Origin: Acetobacteraceae bacterium
GTDB lineage: Bacteria > Pseudomonadota > Alphaproteobacteria > Acetobacterales > Acetobacteraceae
DNA length: 64,000 bases
NCBI GenBank assembly: GCA_039613835.1
Contig: CP154827.1
Coordinates: 1,210,501-1,274,500 of the forward strand
Reading direction: 5' to 3'
The translations under genes and the position numbers were made by a program. Under the pieces are notes generated by a model, which made no database searches, was not told where the DNA came from, and saw nothing but the letters and a program-made list of their open reading frames with translations. Positions 50,470-59,817 of this stretch are shown piece after piece; the first letter of the stretch is position 1, and every line of letters begins with the position of its first letter.

Positions 50470-52326
50470 TCATGCGCCCCCTAAAAAGCGTGTCATATGA
50501 TAGGTAAGAAGTGAGGCGATATAAGCAAGTGCAAAAAGGCTGAGTGCCGTTCTCGCGACAATTTTGAAGGAATTTGTCTCACAACGCATAACGGCGAGCG
50601 TTGAGAAACATTGTGGCGAGTAGACATACCACGCCAGCAGGCTCAACGCTGTGGCGAGGCTCCATTGTGCGGATAAAAGCGGGCCAAGAACAGTGGCCGC
50701 CGTATCCTCCGTGGCATTGAGCGCATAAACCGTCGCGAGGGCGGAAACCGCCACCTCGCGTGCTGCCAGGCCCGGAATAAGCGACACGCAGATCTGCCAG
50801 TTAAACCCGATCGGCGCAAAGACCGGAAGCATCCAATGGCCAATCTTACCCGCAAGCGAATAAAAAATAGCGGGCTGCGTCGCGTGCACAGACGGGGGCG
50901 GAAAGCAGGAAAGCGCCCATAAAAGCACGTTAAGGGAGACAATCACCGTGCCGACACGGGTGAGAAAAATGCGGGCACGCTGAAGCAACCCGATAAGGAC
51001 GGCGCGCGGGTTCGGCCAGTGATAAGGCGGGAGTTCAAGCATTAAAATATGCTCTTCCGCCGCCGCCCCCCGCGTCAGAACGCGCGCGGCGATGATGCCG
51101 CTGAGGATGGCAAGGGCGTAAAGCCCGAACAATACGAGGCTCTGCAAACCGATAAAGCCGAAATAAACGTGACGCGGGATAAAGGCGGCGATCAGCAGAG
51201 CGTAAATCGGAAGACGCGCGGAGCAGGTCATGAGAGGCGCGATCATGATCGTCACAATGCGGTCCCGCGGGTGCTGCACCGTTCGCGCCGCCATAATCCC
51301 CGGGATCGCGCAGGCAAAGCTGGAGAGGAGGGGGATAAACGACCTTCCACTCAGCCCGGCCGACGCCATGAGGCGGTCCAGCATAAAGGCGGCGCGTGGC
51401 AGGTAACCACTCTCCTCCAGCACGATAATCCAGAAGAAAAGCACCAGGATCTGCGGTAGAAAAACCGCGACACTCCCCACCCCGGCGATCACGCCATTTT
51501 GCAGCAGGCTGTGCAGCGCCCCATCGGGGAGCGGCGTCACGATCGCCGCGCCTAGGCGGGAGAACGCGTTTTCCAGAAAGTCCATCGCCGGTTGGGCGAG
51601 CGTGAAGACCGACTGAAACATGATAAACAAAACGATGAAGAGAAGCGCCATCCCCCAGACAGGATGGAGAACGGCGCGATCAATGCGGTCTGTCAGCTGA
51701 TTATCCCCTGCGACAGACTCATTGGTGTATTGCGACATCAACGCATCAACCTGCGCATAAATCGGGGCCGCCTCACGCGCTGGAGGACTCTCCGGCGGCG
51801 CGGCCAAAGCGTGGCGTAAGGCCGACACACCGGATTTCCGCAGGCTGACGGTCGGGATGATCCGGACGCCGAGCGCCGCTTCAAGCCCGGCAATGTCAAT
51901 TTCGAAATTCTGGCGTCGCGCTTCATCCATCATATTAAGCGCCACGATGATCGGACAGCCAATCTGCATCAGTTCGAGTAAGAAGCGAAGATGCAGACGC
52001 AGGTTACTGGCCGAAATGACACAGATGATCAGTTCCGGCTTGGCCTCTTTCGCATGTTGACCGAGGCAGACATCGCGGGTGATTGCCTCATCGGGCGAGG
52101 TGGCCTGAAGACTATAGGCGCCGGGCAGATCAAGCAGTCGGACATGGCTGCCATCAGGCAGAGTGACACGCCCCTCCTTCCGCTCAACCGTCACACCCGC
52201 GTAATTGGCGACTTTCTGACGGCTCCCCGTTAATTGGTTGAAAAGAGATGTCTTGCCGCTATTCGGATTGCCGACGAGCGCGACGCGTCGCGGCGAGGGA
52301 CTCGATGCAGGGAGAGCGCCGCTCAA
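50470..52326 (-). CDS. feoB: Ferrous iron transport protein B
   Basis: Inner-membrane Fe(II) transporter with a cytoplasmic GTPase. G domain: VALVGNPNSGKTSLFNQLTG (G1), LLDLPGAYSL (G3), ALNMMDEA (G4). The membrane part has two Gate motifs, seen as LEESGYLPRAAFMLDRLMAS and SFACAIPGIMAARTVQHPRDR. 618 residues is at the short end for FeoB (E. coli 773), because the cytoplasmic linker and C-terminal part are compact. The ATG overlaps the feoA stop by 4 bp, and a small Cys-rich gene follows. Confidence 0.96.
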   Translation of the reverse strand: MSGALPASSPSPRRVALVGNPNSGKTSLFNQLTGSRQKVANYAGVTVERKEGRVTLPDGSHVRLLDLPGAYSLQATSPDEAITRDVCLGQHAKEAKPELIICVISASNLRLHLRFLLELMQIGCPIIVALNMMDEARRQNFEIDIAGLEAALGVRIIPTVSLRKSGVSALRHALAAPPESPPAREAAPIYAQVDALMSQYTNESVAGDNQLTDRIDRAVLHPVWGMALLFIVLFIMFQSVFTLAQPAMDFLENAFSRLGAAIVTPLPDGALHSLLQNGVIAGVGSVAVFLPQILVLFFWIIVLEESGYLPRAAFMLDRLMASAGLSGRSFIPLLSSFACAIPGIMAARTVQHPRDRIVTIMIAPLMTCSARLPIYALLIAAFIPRHVYFGFIGLQSLVLFGLYALAILSGIIAARVLTRGAAAEEHILMLELPPYHWPNPRAVLIGLLQRARIFLTRVGTVIVSLNVLLWALSCFPPPSVHATQPAIFYSLAGKIGHWMLPVFAPIGFNWQICVSLIPGLAAREVAVSALATVYALNATEDTAATVLGPLLSAQWSLATALSLLAWYVYSPQCFSTLAVMRCETNSFKIVARTALSLFALAYIASLLTYHMTRFLGGA

Positions 52327-52607
52327 AGCGCGGCGCTCTTTTTTTCATCCGGCCCGCTTAACGAGGCATCATGGCTTTCCATCGTCACACGCCGCGCCTC
52401 ACTTCTGCGCAACGCGAAGCGGGAGGCACCCACCCGGAGGGCAATAGGGTCACGGGCGAAAGGTCCGACCGCCAATATCTTGACAACGGCACCAGGGATG
52501 AAGCCGAGCTCCCCCAATCGACGTGAAACGACATCCTCCTGCCCGACTTCCTGAACTTTGGCGATCTTGCCGGAATGGCCGGGCAGCAGACTGTCTAAGG
52601 TGAGCAT
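52323..52607 (-). CDS. feoA: Ferrous iron transport protein A
   Basis: A small SH3-like cytoplasmic partner of FeoB. The 94 residues include the FeoA core DVVSRRLGELGFIPGAVVKI and IALRVGASRFALRRSEARRV. It is the first gene of feoA-feoB-(Cys-rich ORF), and a candidate Fur site lies just upstream. Confidence 0.93.
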   Translation of the reverse strand: MLTLDSLLPGHSGKIAKVQEVGQEDVVSRRLGELGFIPGAVVKILAVGPFARDPIALRVGASRFALRRSEARRVTMESHDASLSGPDEKKSAAL

Positions 52608-52632
52608 GGAATGACGACCCCGCGCGCGAATT

Positions 52633-52651
52633 GCAAACGATATTCATTATG
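52633..52651 (-). promoter_or_regulatory. Candidate Fur box upstream of feoA
   Basis: The minus strand reads CATAATGAATATCGTTTGC, 13 of 19 positions identical to the classical Fur consensus by hand count. It starts 26 bases upstream of the feoA start, where iron repression is expected. Alphaproteobacteria may use Fur or Irr with other consensus sites, so the regulator is uncertain. Confidence 0.45.
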
Positions 52652-52915
52652 AGATAATGCGCGCGTGTCAAAATTGGAATGTTCTGCCCGTAATTAAATA
52701 TTCACCTTTGAAACGTCCAGACACTTGACAGGAAATTCGTATCCGTCAAGCGCGACCTGCCTGGCAGGGCGGGCGAACAGGTGCCCAGCCTTTTATAGAT
52801 TGATAAGGCGATCAGGACATGCCAAAAACCGCGCTCCGCCTTCACAACAGAGCTTTTACCCTTTCATGCGACATTCTGCATGTCCGCAGGCCGCTGAACA
52901 AATCTTGATGAAACT

Positions 52916-52948
52916 TCAGGTGATGAATTTCCCTTATTCATCACCTGA
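52916..52948. terminator. Perfect 13-bp hairpin downstream of dihydroxyacetone kinase
   Basis: TCAGGTGATGAAT and ATTCATCACCTGA flank a 7-base loop, 41 bases after the kinase stop and before feoA's promoter. It is a very stable stem but has no U-tract. It is the only other clear element in the 380-base gap 52608-52988. Confidence 0.6.
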
Positions 52949-52988
52949 CGGGATAAGCTTGGCGCAAATTGCGACTCGGTCAATCCTC

Positions 52989-54827
52989 TCAGATTGTGAG
53001 CGGCTTTAATGACGTCGCCATTGTCTGCAAAATCAGGCAGCAGGATGTTGCGCCCGCATCCAGCACACCGCGTGAGCGTTCCCCCAGTCGGCTGGCGCGC
53101 CCGATACGCGCGACAAGGTCGATGGTCGAGTCACGCCCTTTCTCAGCAGCTTCCGACATGGCGTCCAGAGCTTGGCTGAAATCCTGACCCTGTTGCAATG
53201 CCGTGTTGAAGCTCTCAACAGCGGGCTGCAGCGTATCAATAAGGGTCTTATCACCGATACGCGCATTGCCCAGACTGTTAATGCCCGCCAGCGCCGCCCC
53301 CAGCATTTGACCAAATAATTTCGCATCCAGAAAGCGCGCGCCCTCAAGACATTGCGCCATCCCCTCAAAAAACCGCCCGTAAAGCGGCCCCATAGAGCCG
53401 CCAATGCCCGCCATCAAACTGTCAGAAAGGATGGCGAGCCCCTCACCCATCGGGGGCGGCGTTGCGCCGAGACGTTCCCCACACCGCGAAAAACCTTTGG
53501 CCATGTTGATGCCGTGATCACCATCCCCGATTTTTCCGTCGATTTCACTCAGCCATTCACGTGCATTGGTAATCGCCGTGACGAGTGCGGGCACAATCCC
53601 GGTTGTCGCCGCTAGAGCGATGCCGGTTTCCGGCAGATAACGCGCCGTTTCTTTCTCCGCCGCGGCACTTTGATGGTCCGGCGTCAGCGTGGCAACAGGT
53701 GCTTCCACCGCGACGCTGGCTGCGGCACCTTTAGACGCTGCAGGCCCGATCTGGGTCAGGCCGATGGATTCCACCGGTGCTTTAACGAGGCGCTCAAGCT
53801 CCTCATCCATCTTCATGAGCGTCAGCGTCACGCCCTTCATTTCAAGCGACGTGAAGTAATTACCGACGAAGCGGTGCGCGATCATGATGCCCTTTTCCGC
53901 AAGGATATCGGCAATCTCCGCGTAAAGCGTGTAGAGCTCAATGACAGGCGTGGCCCCGAGGCCGGAGAGGAGAACGGTCACACGATCCCCTTTTGCAAAA
54001 GGCAGATCGGGGAGGAGATGGTCGATCATTAATTGCGCGATTTCCCGCGCGCTGCCCAGTTTCTGAACAGAAACGCCGGGCTCCCCATGATGGCCGATCC
54101 CGACTTCCATCGTGCCGAGCGCGATTGAGAAATTAGGATGACCATTCGCGACAATGGTGCAGGGCGTCAGCCCCACCCCGATGGAACGCGTGTGGCGGAT
54201 CACCTTTTCCGCGACAGCGATTACCTCATCGAGGGAGGCCCCCTCTTCCGCTCGCGCGCCCGCGATCTTCCACATCAGGATCTCGCCTGCGACGCCGCGG
54301 CGACGATCAGCTTCACTGGCTGGTGCGGAAGCCACATCATCCGTGGCGACAACCGTTTTCACACTGATGCCCACATTTTGAGCGTCGCGCACCGCCACGC
54401 GCACATTCATGGTATCGCCCGCATAATTGCCGAAGAGGCACGCCACACCCGCCCCATTATCCGCTTCGCGCATCGCATTCAGAAAACTGAGCGCGGTCGG
54501 GGAGGAAAAAATCTCACCCACTGCCACAGCATCTAGCATTCCGGGGCCGACATAGCCAAGAAAGGCCGGTTCATGCCCTGACCCACCCCCTGTGACGATC
54601 CCGACCTTGCGACGCGTCGCCGGACGGGCGCGTTTCAGCACGCGCGGGTTCGACGTCGCCGCAATAACGTCTGGATAAGCCAGCAGAACACCGCGCACGC
54701 CATCTTCAACCACTTGATCCGGATCATTAAAGATACGGTCCAACCGTGTCCGCAACGCGCCATGCGTGGCTTCCTCCGGCTTGATGGAAGCGTTGGTCAT
54801 GTCGACGGACGGGGCATTCGCGCTCAT
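52989..54827 (-). CDS. dak: ATP-dependent dihydroxyacetone kinase (DhaK-DhaL in one chain)
   Basis: Phosphorylates dihydroxyacetone, a key product of glycerol oxidation in acetic acid bacteria, to dihydroxyacetone phosphate. The 612-residue chain has a DhaK domain (about 20-355) with IVTGGGSGHEPAFLGYVG and the substrate-binding His in GIGHHGEPGV. A linker (about 370-400) and a DhaL ATP-binding domain (about 400-605) follow, with EIDGKIGDGDHGINMAKGF (metal Asp cluster), GGSMGPLYGRFF, GDKTLIDTLQPA and GRASRLGERSRG. The fused architecture indicates ATP rather than PTS-driven phosphorylation. Intact. Confidence 0.93.
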   Translation of the reverse strand: MSANAPSVDMTNASIKPEEATHGALRTRLDRIFNDPDQVVEDGVRGVLLAYPDVIAATSNPRVLKRARPATRRKVGIVTGGGSGHEPAFLGYVGPGMLDAVAVGEIFSSPTALSFLNAMREADNGAGVACLFGNYAGDTMNVRVAVRDAQNVGISVKTVVATDDVASAPASEADRRRGVAGEILMWKIAGARAEEGASLDEVIAVAEKVIRHTRSIGVGLTPCTIVANGHPNFSIALGTMEVGIGHHGEPGVSVQKLGSAREIAQLMIDHLLPDLPFAKGDRVTVLLSGLGATPVIELYTLYAEIADILAEKGIMIAHRFVGNYFTSLEMKGVTLTLMKMDEELERLVKAPVESIGLTQIGPAASKGAAASVAVEAPVATLTPDHQSAAAEKETARYLPETGIALAATTGIVPALVTAITNAREWLSEIDGKIGDGDHGINMAKGFSRCGERLGATPPPMGEGLAILSDSLMAGIGGSMGPLYGRFFEGMAQCLEGARFLDAKLFGQMLGAALAGINSLGNARIGDKTLIDTLQPAVESFNTALQQGQDFSQALDAMSEAAEKGRDSTIDLVARIGRASRLGERSRGVLDAGATSCCLILQTMATSLKPLTI

Positions 54828-55007
54828 ATCTGGCCTTAATCAATGAGAAAAATATCGTATCTCGCCAGATAAAGAAGGAAATCTTTCCTGTAAAGTAGTA
54901 GATTTCACAAATTTTAAGTTTTTTACGCCGGTGACGTGATGTTTTAATGTTATTTTCAGTCAAGAATGTGATTTTATCGGCGATGTCGCAGGTCAGGGAG
55001 AGGGGGT

Positions 55008-56624
55008 CTATTCCCGCAACGCCCCCGCGAGAAATTCCGCCGCACGTATGCCGTCAATCCCTGCGGAGAGAATGCCCTCGCATAGCCCGCCCCTTCCCCA
55101 GCCGGGAAAATCCCTCGGATCGAAGGGCTTTGCCCGGTCTTGTCTCGATCAAGACGGAGGGAGGAGGATGTACGCGTCTCAACCCCGGTCAGGACGGCGT
55201 CATCCATCGAAAAGCCGGGGATTTTCGCGTCAAATACGGGCAATGCCTCCCTGATGGCGTCAATCGCGAAATCCGGAAGGCAGTCCCGCAGATTAGCCGG
55301 CGTCACGCCCGGCTTGTAGGAGGGGATCACCGCACCGAGATCCGTCGACGCTCGCCCTGCGAGGAAATCCCCGACTTTCTGGGCGGGCGCAGAATAATTG
55401 CGCCCGGCAGCCTTGAAAGCTGCCTGCTCCCAACGGCGTTGAAAGGCTATCCCGCCAAGAACATTATCTGGGAAGTCGATGTCAGGTTTGACTTCGACGA
55501 CGATCCCCGCATTGGCGTTTCGTTCAGCACGGGAATATTGGCTCATCCCATTCGTCGCCACCGCCCCCCTGCCCCCCTCTCCGACGTGGCCGCCACGACG
55601 GTTTCACCGGGACACATACAGAAGGAATAGACAGATCGCCCATTGGCGGCGCGATGCACGAGCTTGTAATCGGCAGCGCCCAGTAGATGATGACCCGCTG
55701 AGGGGCCGAACCGCGCCGCATCAATGACGGATTACAGATGCTCAATGCGAACGCCGATGGAAAAAGGTTTGGCATGCATGGCCAACCCGGCTCCGTGAAG
55801 CATATCAAAACTATCCCGCGCACTATGGCCCAAAGCGAAGACAGCATGGCGCGTTGCGATGTGGCTGCCATCGGCAAGGTCAAGCCCTGTCAGACGTTTC
55901 TGCGCATCCACCCTGATGCCATCGACGCGGCTGTTAAATTGGTAAGTGCCGCCCAGCCTCTCAATCTCCGCCCTGAGATTTTCAACCATCGTGACAAGCC
56001 GGAATGTGCCGATATGCGGTTTTGAAAGATAGAGGATTTCCGCCGGCGCACCGGCTTTAACGAAGGTCTCCAGCACGAAGCGGCCAAGATGCCGCGGGTC
56101 GCTGACGCCGCTATAAAGCTTGCCATCCGAAAATGTCCCGGCTCCACCTTCCCCGAACTGGACATTGCTTTCCGGCGAGAGTTCAGCTTTCCGCCAGAAG
56201 GCAAACGTGTCCACCGTCCTTTCCCGGACTTTTTTACCCCGCTCGATAATGATAGGCTTAAGACCTGCCTTCGCCAGAACAAGTGCCGCTATCAGGCCGC
56301 AAGGTCCGGCGCCGATCACGACGGGACGCTGCGGCGGGTGCGGCGCGGAAGGCACATCATATTGATGCGCGGACGTCGGCATCACGCGCATCGCGGTGCG
56401 ATCATCACCCTGACATTTCTCAAGGATTTCGGCTTCATTATCGACGGAACAATCAATATGGTAGACGAGCATGATCCGATTTTGTAGCGCGCATCATAGC
56501 CACGGCGCGCGATCGTGATTTCGCGCACTTCCTGTTCATCAACGCCCAGCCGCGCTGCCACGGTTTTTCTGATGGCGTCCTCACCGTGCTCAAGCGGAAG
56601 GCGGATTTCAGTGACACGGATCAT
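55008..56624 (-). pseudogene. COG2509-type FAD-dependent dehydrogenase, decayed
   Basis: An uncharacterised but widespread flavoprotein of about 540 residues, here in several frames. The N-terminus (56624) is EIRLPLEHGEDAIRKTVAAR, ending at an A-run where one more A would give RYKNRIMLVYHIDC. The FAD fold is VVIGAGPCGLIAALVLAKAG, with QFGEGGAGTFSDGKLYSG. The frame meets a TAA at 55737 region (RIEHL-stop), where family sequence would read Pro-Gln, so two C-to-T changes are likely. Coding then continues (SVIDAARFGPSAGHH), shifts at a G-run near 55570 (TNGMSQYSRAERNANAGIVV), and shifts again near the GEGAGYA motif. It ends at 55008. Confidence 0.8.
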
Positions 56625-56796
56625 AGTGCGTGCGAAACGCTCAGTAATGGATGGCTCACGCGCTCTTTAACACATTCCGGCCAAGGGGGGGTAAAAGGTG
56701 ATCGCGCCGTTTTCTAATGTCGATCGGCGGCTTGTCCCGGCGCCGCAGCGCGGTATGCGGATGCCCCCGCCGGCCCCGCGCCTCTTGAAAATTTCT

Positions 56797-56813
56797 CACG
56801 TTGCTGCAACGTG
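56797..56813. promoter_or_regulatory. Palindrome in the promoter region of the metal-efflux pair
   Basis: CACGTTGC-T-GCAACGTG is a perfect 8-bp inverted repeat around one base, ending 30 bp before the first cation diffusion facilitator start. The position and symmetry fit a dimeric repressor or activator site. The regulator is unknown. Confidence 0.45.
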
Positions 56814-56843
56814 ACTTTCGTAAGATATTCCTGAAGGTGACAC

Positions 56844-57890
56844 ATGTCTGAATCACTTGACCCGGAAAGATCATCTCCGGCTATGTCCAATGTGTCCCGA
56901 CCCTGCGACGAAAATCGCGCGGTGCACGATCACCATGGCCATCATGATCGTGATCACGCGACTCATCATCATGGAGAGGGTGGTGGACATCACCATCACA
57001 TGCCAAGTGATTTCGGTCGAATTTTCTTCATTTACCTCACCATCAATACGATTTTCGTCTTCGGTGAGGCGATTTGCGGCTTATGGATCAACTCCCTCTC
57101 CCTGATCTCAGATGCCGGGCATAATCTCTCCGACCTGCTCGGACTCGGCGGGGCGTGGCTGGCCTATAATCTCGCGCGGCGGGAACCCTCGGAGCGTTTT
57201 ACTTACGGATTGAAACGATCCACTATCCTCTCCGCCCTTGGCAATGCCATGCTGCTGCTCTTCGTGACGGGCGGAATCGTCGTTGGTGCAATCATGCGCA
57301 TTTTGCACCCTCAGGACGTGCCCGGTTGTGGCGTAATTATTACCGCGCTCATCGGCCTTATTGTCAATGGCAGCACGGCCCTGTTACTCATGCGGGGGAG
57401 TCATGATGACCTGAATATGCGTGGCGCCTTCCTGCATATGGTGTCGGATGCCGCGATCTCCACTGGCGTCGCGGTCACCGGCGTCGCCATTCTGCTGACA
57501 GGCTGGTCCATATTTGACCCGGTTGTAAGTCTGGTCATTTCCGTCCTGATTGTTGTCTCAAGCTGGGGTTTGTTGCGCGCCTCGCTGGATATGACGCTTG
57601 ATGCGGTACCCTGGAATATTGACAGCAACGCTGTTGGCGCGGCGCTTCGGGATCTGCCGGGGGTCCGGCAGATACATCACATGCATATATGGTCCCTGAG
57701 CACGACAGAAACGGCCCTGACCGTGCATCTTGTCGTCAGTGCCGACATTGCCTCACGGGATGATCTGCTGCAATCCGCAGCAGGTTTGCTGCGTACACGC
57801 TTTCGGATCGGCCATACGACCTTCCAATTGGAGGATGACACAGACGCGCCCCCTTGTGGGCATGTCAGACAGGCCCCCGCATCACCATGA
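56844..57890 (+). CDS. Cation diffusion facilitator (CzcD/ZitB-like metal efflux)
   Basis: A 348-residue CDF transporter exporting Zn(II) or similar cations by proton antiport. The N-terminus is a His-rich metal-binding stretch (HDHHGHHDRDHATHHHGEGG). Six membrane helices follow, with SLSLISDAGHNLSDLLGLGG (metal-site Asp/His in DAGHN) and AFLHMVSDAAISTGVAV (second HxxxD). A cytoplasmic domain comes last, with IHHMHIWSLSTTETALTVHL. It overlaps the next CDF gene by four bases. Confidence 0.93.
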   Translation: MSESLDPERSSPAMSNVSRPCDENRAVHDHHGHHDRDHATHHHGEGGGHHHHMPSDFGRIFFIYLTINTIFVFGEAICGLWINSLSLISDAGHNLSDLLGLGGAWLAYNLARREPSERFTYGLKRSTILSALGNAMLLLFVTGGIVVGAIMRILHPQDVPGCGVIITALIGLIVNGSTALLLMRGSHDDLNMRGAFLHMVSDAAISTGVAVTGVAILLTGWSIFDPVVSLVISVLIVVSSWGLLRASLDMTLDAVPWNIDSNAVGAALRDLPGVRQIHHMHIWSLSTTETALTVHLVVSADIASRDDLLQSAAGLLRTRFRIGHTTFQLEDDTDAPPCGHVRQAPASP

Positions 57891-58804
57891 CACTTCTGAC
57901 TCTAACAATGGAGAAACAGAAGATTCGTCTCGGCCTCTGCACTCTGGCCGTCAGTCTTGTCGCCCTCACCCTGAAAATGCTCGCCTGGTGGCTCAGCGGC
58001 AGTATGGCGCTTCTCTCCGATGCGTTGGAGACGGTCATTAATGTCGTTGCCGCATCCTTTGCCCTCGCCGCTTTGCATATTTCCAACCTTCCGCCGGACC
58101 ATAATCACACTTACGGGCACGGAAAGGTCGAGTATCTATCGACCGTTATTGAAGGTGTCCTGGTTGTCGTGACGGCCTTCGGCATTTTTTACGCTGCCTG
58201 GACACATTGGAAAGCGCCGAACACAGATCTGGCCGCCTGGCAGGGCGTCATGTTCAATGCGCTCGGTGGTCTTGTCAATCTCGTCTGGGGGCTGACTTTG
58301 CTGCGGCAAGGGCGGCGCATCAACTCCCCGGCCGTGATCGCCAGCGGCCACCATATTATTGCCGATGTCTGGACGACGCTCATTCTCATCATCGGCGTCT
58401 CCCTCATTCCCCTTACCGGCTTTTACTGCCTTGATGCGATCCTTTCAGCCTTGATTGCTTTAAATGTCCTGCGCATCGGGTTCAGCGTCATGCGCGCCTC
58501 CATTGCCGGGCTTATGGATGAAGTGCCTGACCCGGCCACCTTGCAGAAAATCGCTGAGATTATTGCGTCCCATGGCGGCGGTGCCCTGCAGGCCCATGAC
58601 ATCAGGGCACGCCGATCCGGCACACAATATTTTATCGACTTTCACCTTGTCGTGCCCGGAGCCACCCGCGTCTCGGAAGCCCATGCCATCTGTGATTGTG
58701 TTGAAAACGCACTTAAGGCGCATTTCGGGCCGGACGTCACCACAATCCACGTCCATATTGAACCGGAGAGCCACCTTTTGCCTGAGGGCGTCCCGATCCC
58801 TTAA
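57887..58804 (+). CDS. Second cation diffusion facilitator family transporter
   Basis: Another CDF protein, of a different subgroup. I choose the ATG at 57887, which overlaps the first CDF gene (ATGA); a GTG at 57854 is possible. About 305 residues. Metal-site motifs are SMALLSDALETVINVVAASF and ASGHHIIADVWTTLILII, the latter matching the HxxxD site. The transmembrane loop has DHNHTYGHGKVEYLSTVIEG, as in FieF-type iron/zinc exporters. The C-terminal domain has DIRARRSGTQYFIDFHLVVP and TIHVHIEPE. Coupled expression of two subgroups suggests handling of more than one metal. Confidence 0.92.
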   Translation: MTLLTLTMEKQKIRLGLCTLAVSLVALTLKMLAWWLSGSMALLSDALETVINVVAASFALAALHISNLPPDHNHTYGHGKVEYLSTVIEGVLVVVTAFGIFYAAWTHWKAPNTDLAAWQGVMFNALGGLVNLVWGLTLLRQGRRINSPAVIASGHHIIADVWTTLILIIGVSLIPLTGFYCLDAILSALIALNVLRIGFSVMRASIAGLMDEVPDPATLQKIAEIIASHGGGALQAHDIRARRSGTQYFIDFHLVVPGATRVSEAHAICDCVENALKAHFGPDVTTIHVHIEPESHLLPEGVPIP

Positions 58805-59011
58805 GGGACGGACCCGGACAGGGACGGGCAAAGTGCGACATATTTTGTCACTTCCCGTCAGCATATCGTCGAATACGCTTCTTGTCGGGCGCAGAGCTCG
58901 ATATAATAGACACGTTTTCGACTTCGGAACATATTGAGGCGATATGAGACAAGGTAAGCCCCCCTTCCTAACGCCTCGACACACATACGCCATATAAGGC
59001 GTTCCGTCTGG

Positions 59012-59734
59012 GTGACGACGACGCAGTGGCGGCGCGCCTTGCCCTATTGGGTGGGCACCATCCTTGTCGGCATTGCCGCCGTCAGTTTCGCGGCGCTGGC
59101 CGATGCAGCGGCGCAGTTACGCAGTCAAATCCTGTCCTGGGACCCGCGGGTTATGATCCTCGTCATTCTGTGCGGGTTAGGTCTCGCCGTGATCGGCCTG
59201 ATTTCACATGGCGCGACCTACGGCACCGGATATGCACAGGCACGCGCGATCATTGATGGGCGGGAGCATTATCCGGCGTCGTTCTTCCTGTATAAACTCT
59301 CCGCCACCGTCATCTCCTACTGGTCCGGTATTCCGGGCGGTATTTTTGCGCCTTCCCTTTCGGTGGGGGCGGGGATTGGGGGTTGGATCAGCCAGTTTCT
59401 GCTGCACACTTCGGCTGGCGCGGTCGTCCTGCTTGGCGTCGTGGGGTATTTTTCAGCGGTTGTGCAGGCACCATTGACAGCCACCGTCATCGTTATGGAA
59501 ATGTCCGATAATCAACAAGTAACTCTGGCCTTTATGGCGACTTCCTTCCTTGTTTTCGGCGTGTCACGCGTCATCTGCAAGAAAAGTCTCTATGGCGCGC
59601 TGGCGGAACGTTTCATGACCAGCTTCTCACCGCCAACACGCGCGAACGAAACCACGTCCCTTCCGCAGGATGTTGCCCCATCAGCGGATGAAGCCCTCTC
59701 TTCACCAGAGGGGGAGAGTCCGCCACAGCACTGA
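59012..59734 (+). pseudogene. ClC-type chloride channel/antiporter, N-terminal half missing
   Basis: The 240 residues match only the second half of a ClC protein. GIPGGIFAPSLSVGAGIGGW is the third selectivity-filter region. GYFSAVVQAPLTATVIVMEM is the conserved late helix. A short acidic tail lacks CBS domains. The first 200 or so residues, including the GSGIP and GKEGP filter segments, are absent. Nothing like them can be read in 58805-59011. It looks like a 5' deletion remnant. A GTG start is present, but a half-channel should not conduct. Confidence 0.78.
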
Positions 59735-59736
59735 CG

Positions 59737-59758
59737 CCGCCACGTGACGCGGTGGCGG
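59737..59758. terminator. Hairpin between convergent ClC remnant and porin gene
   Basis: CCGCCAC pairs with GTGGCGG across 8 bases, directly after the ClC stop. The following AATTTGAAATT is AT-rich but not a clean U-tract. Confidence 0.4.
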
Positions 59759-59817
59759 AATTTGAAATTGGAGTCAGCTACTGAGAAGGACGGGCATGCA
59801 GCCCGCCCCGACCGGAT

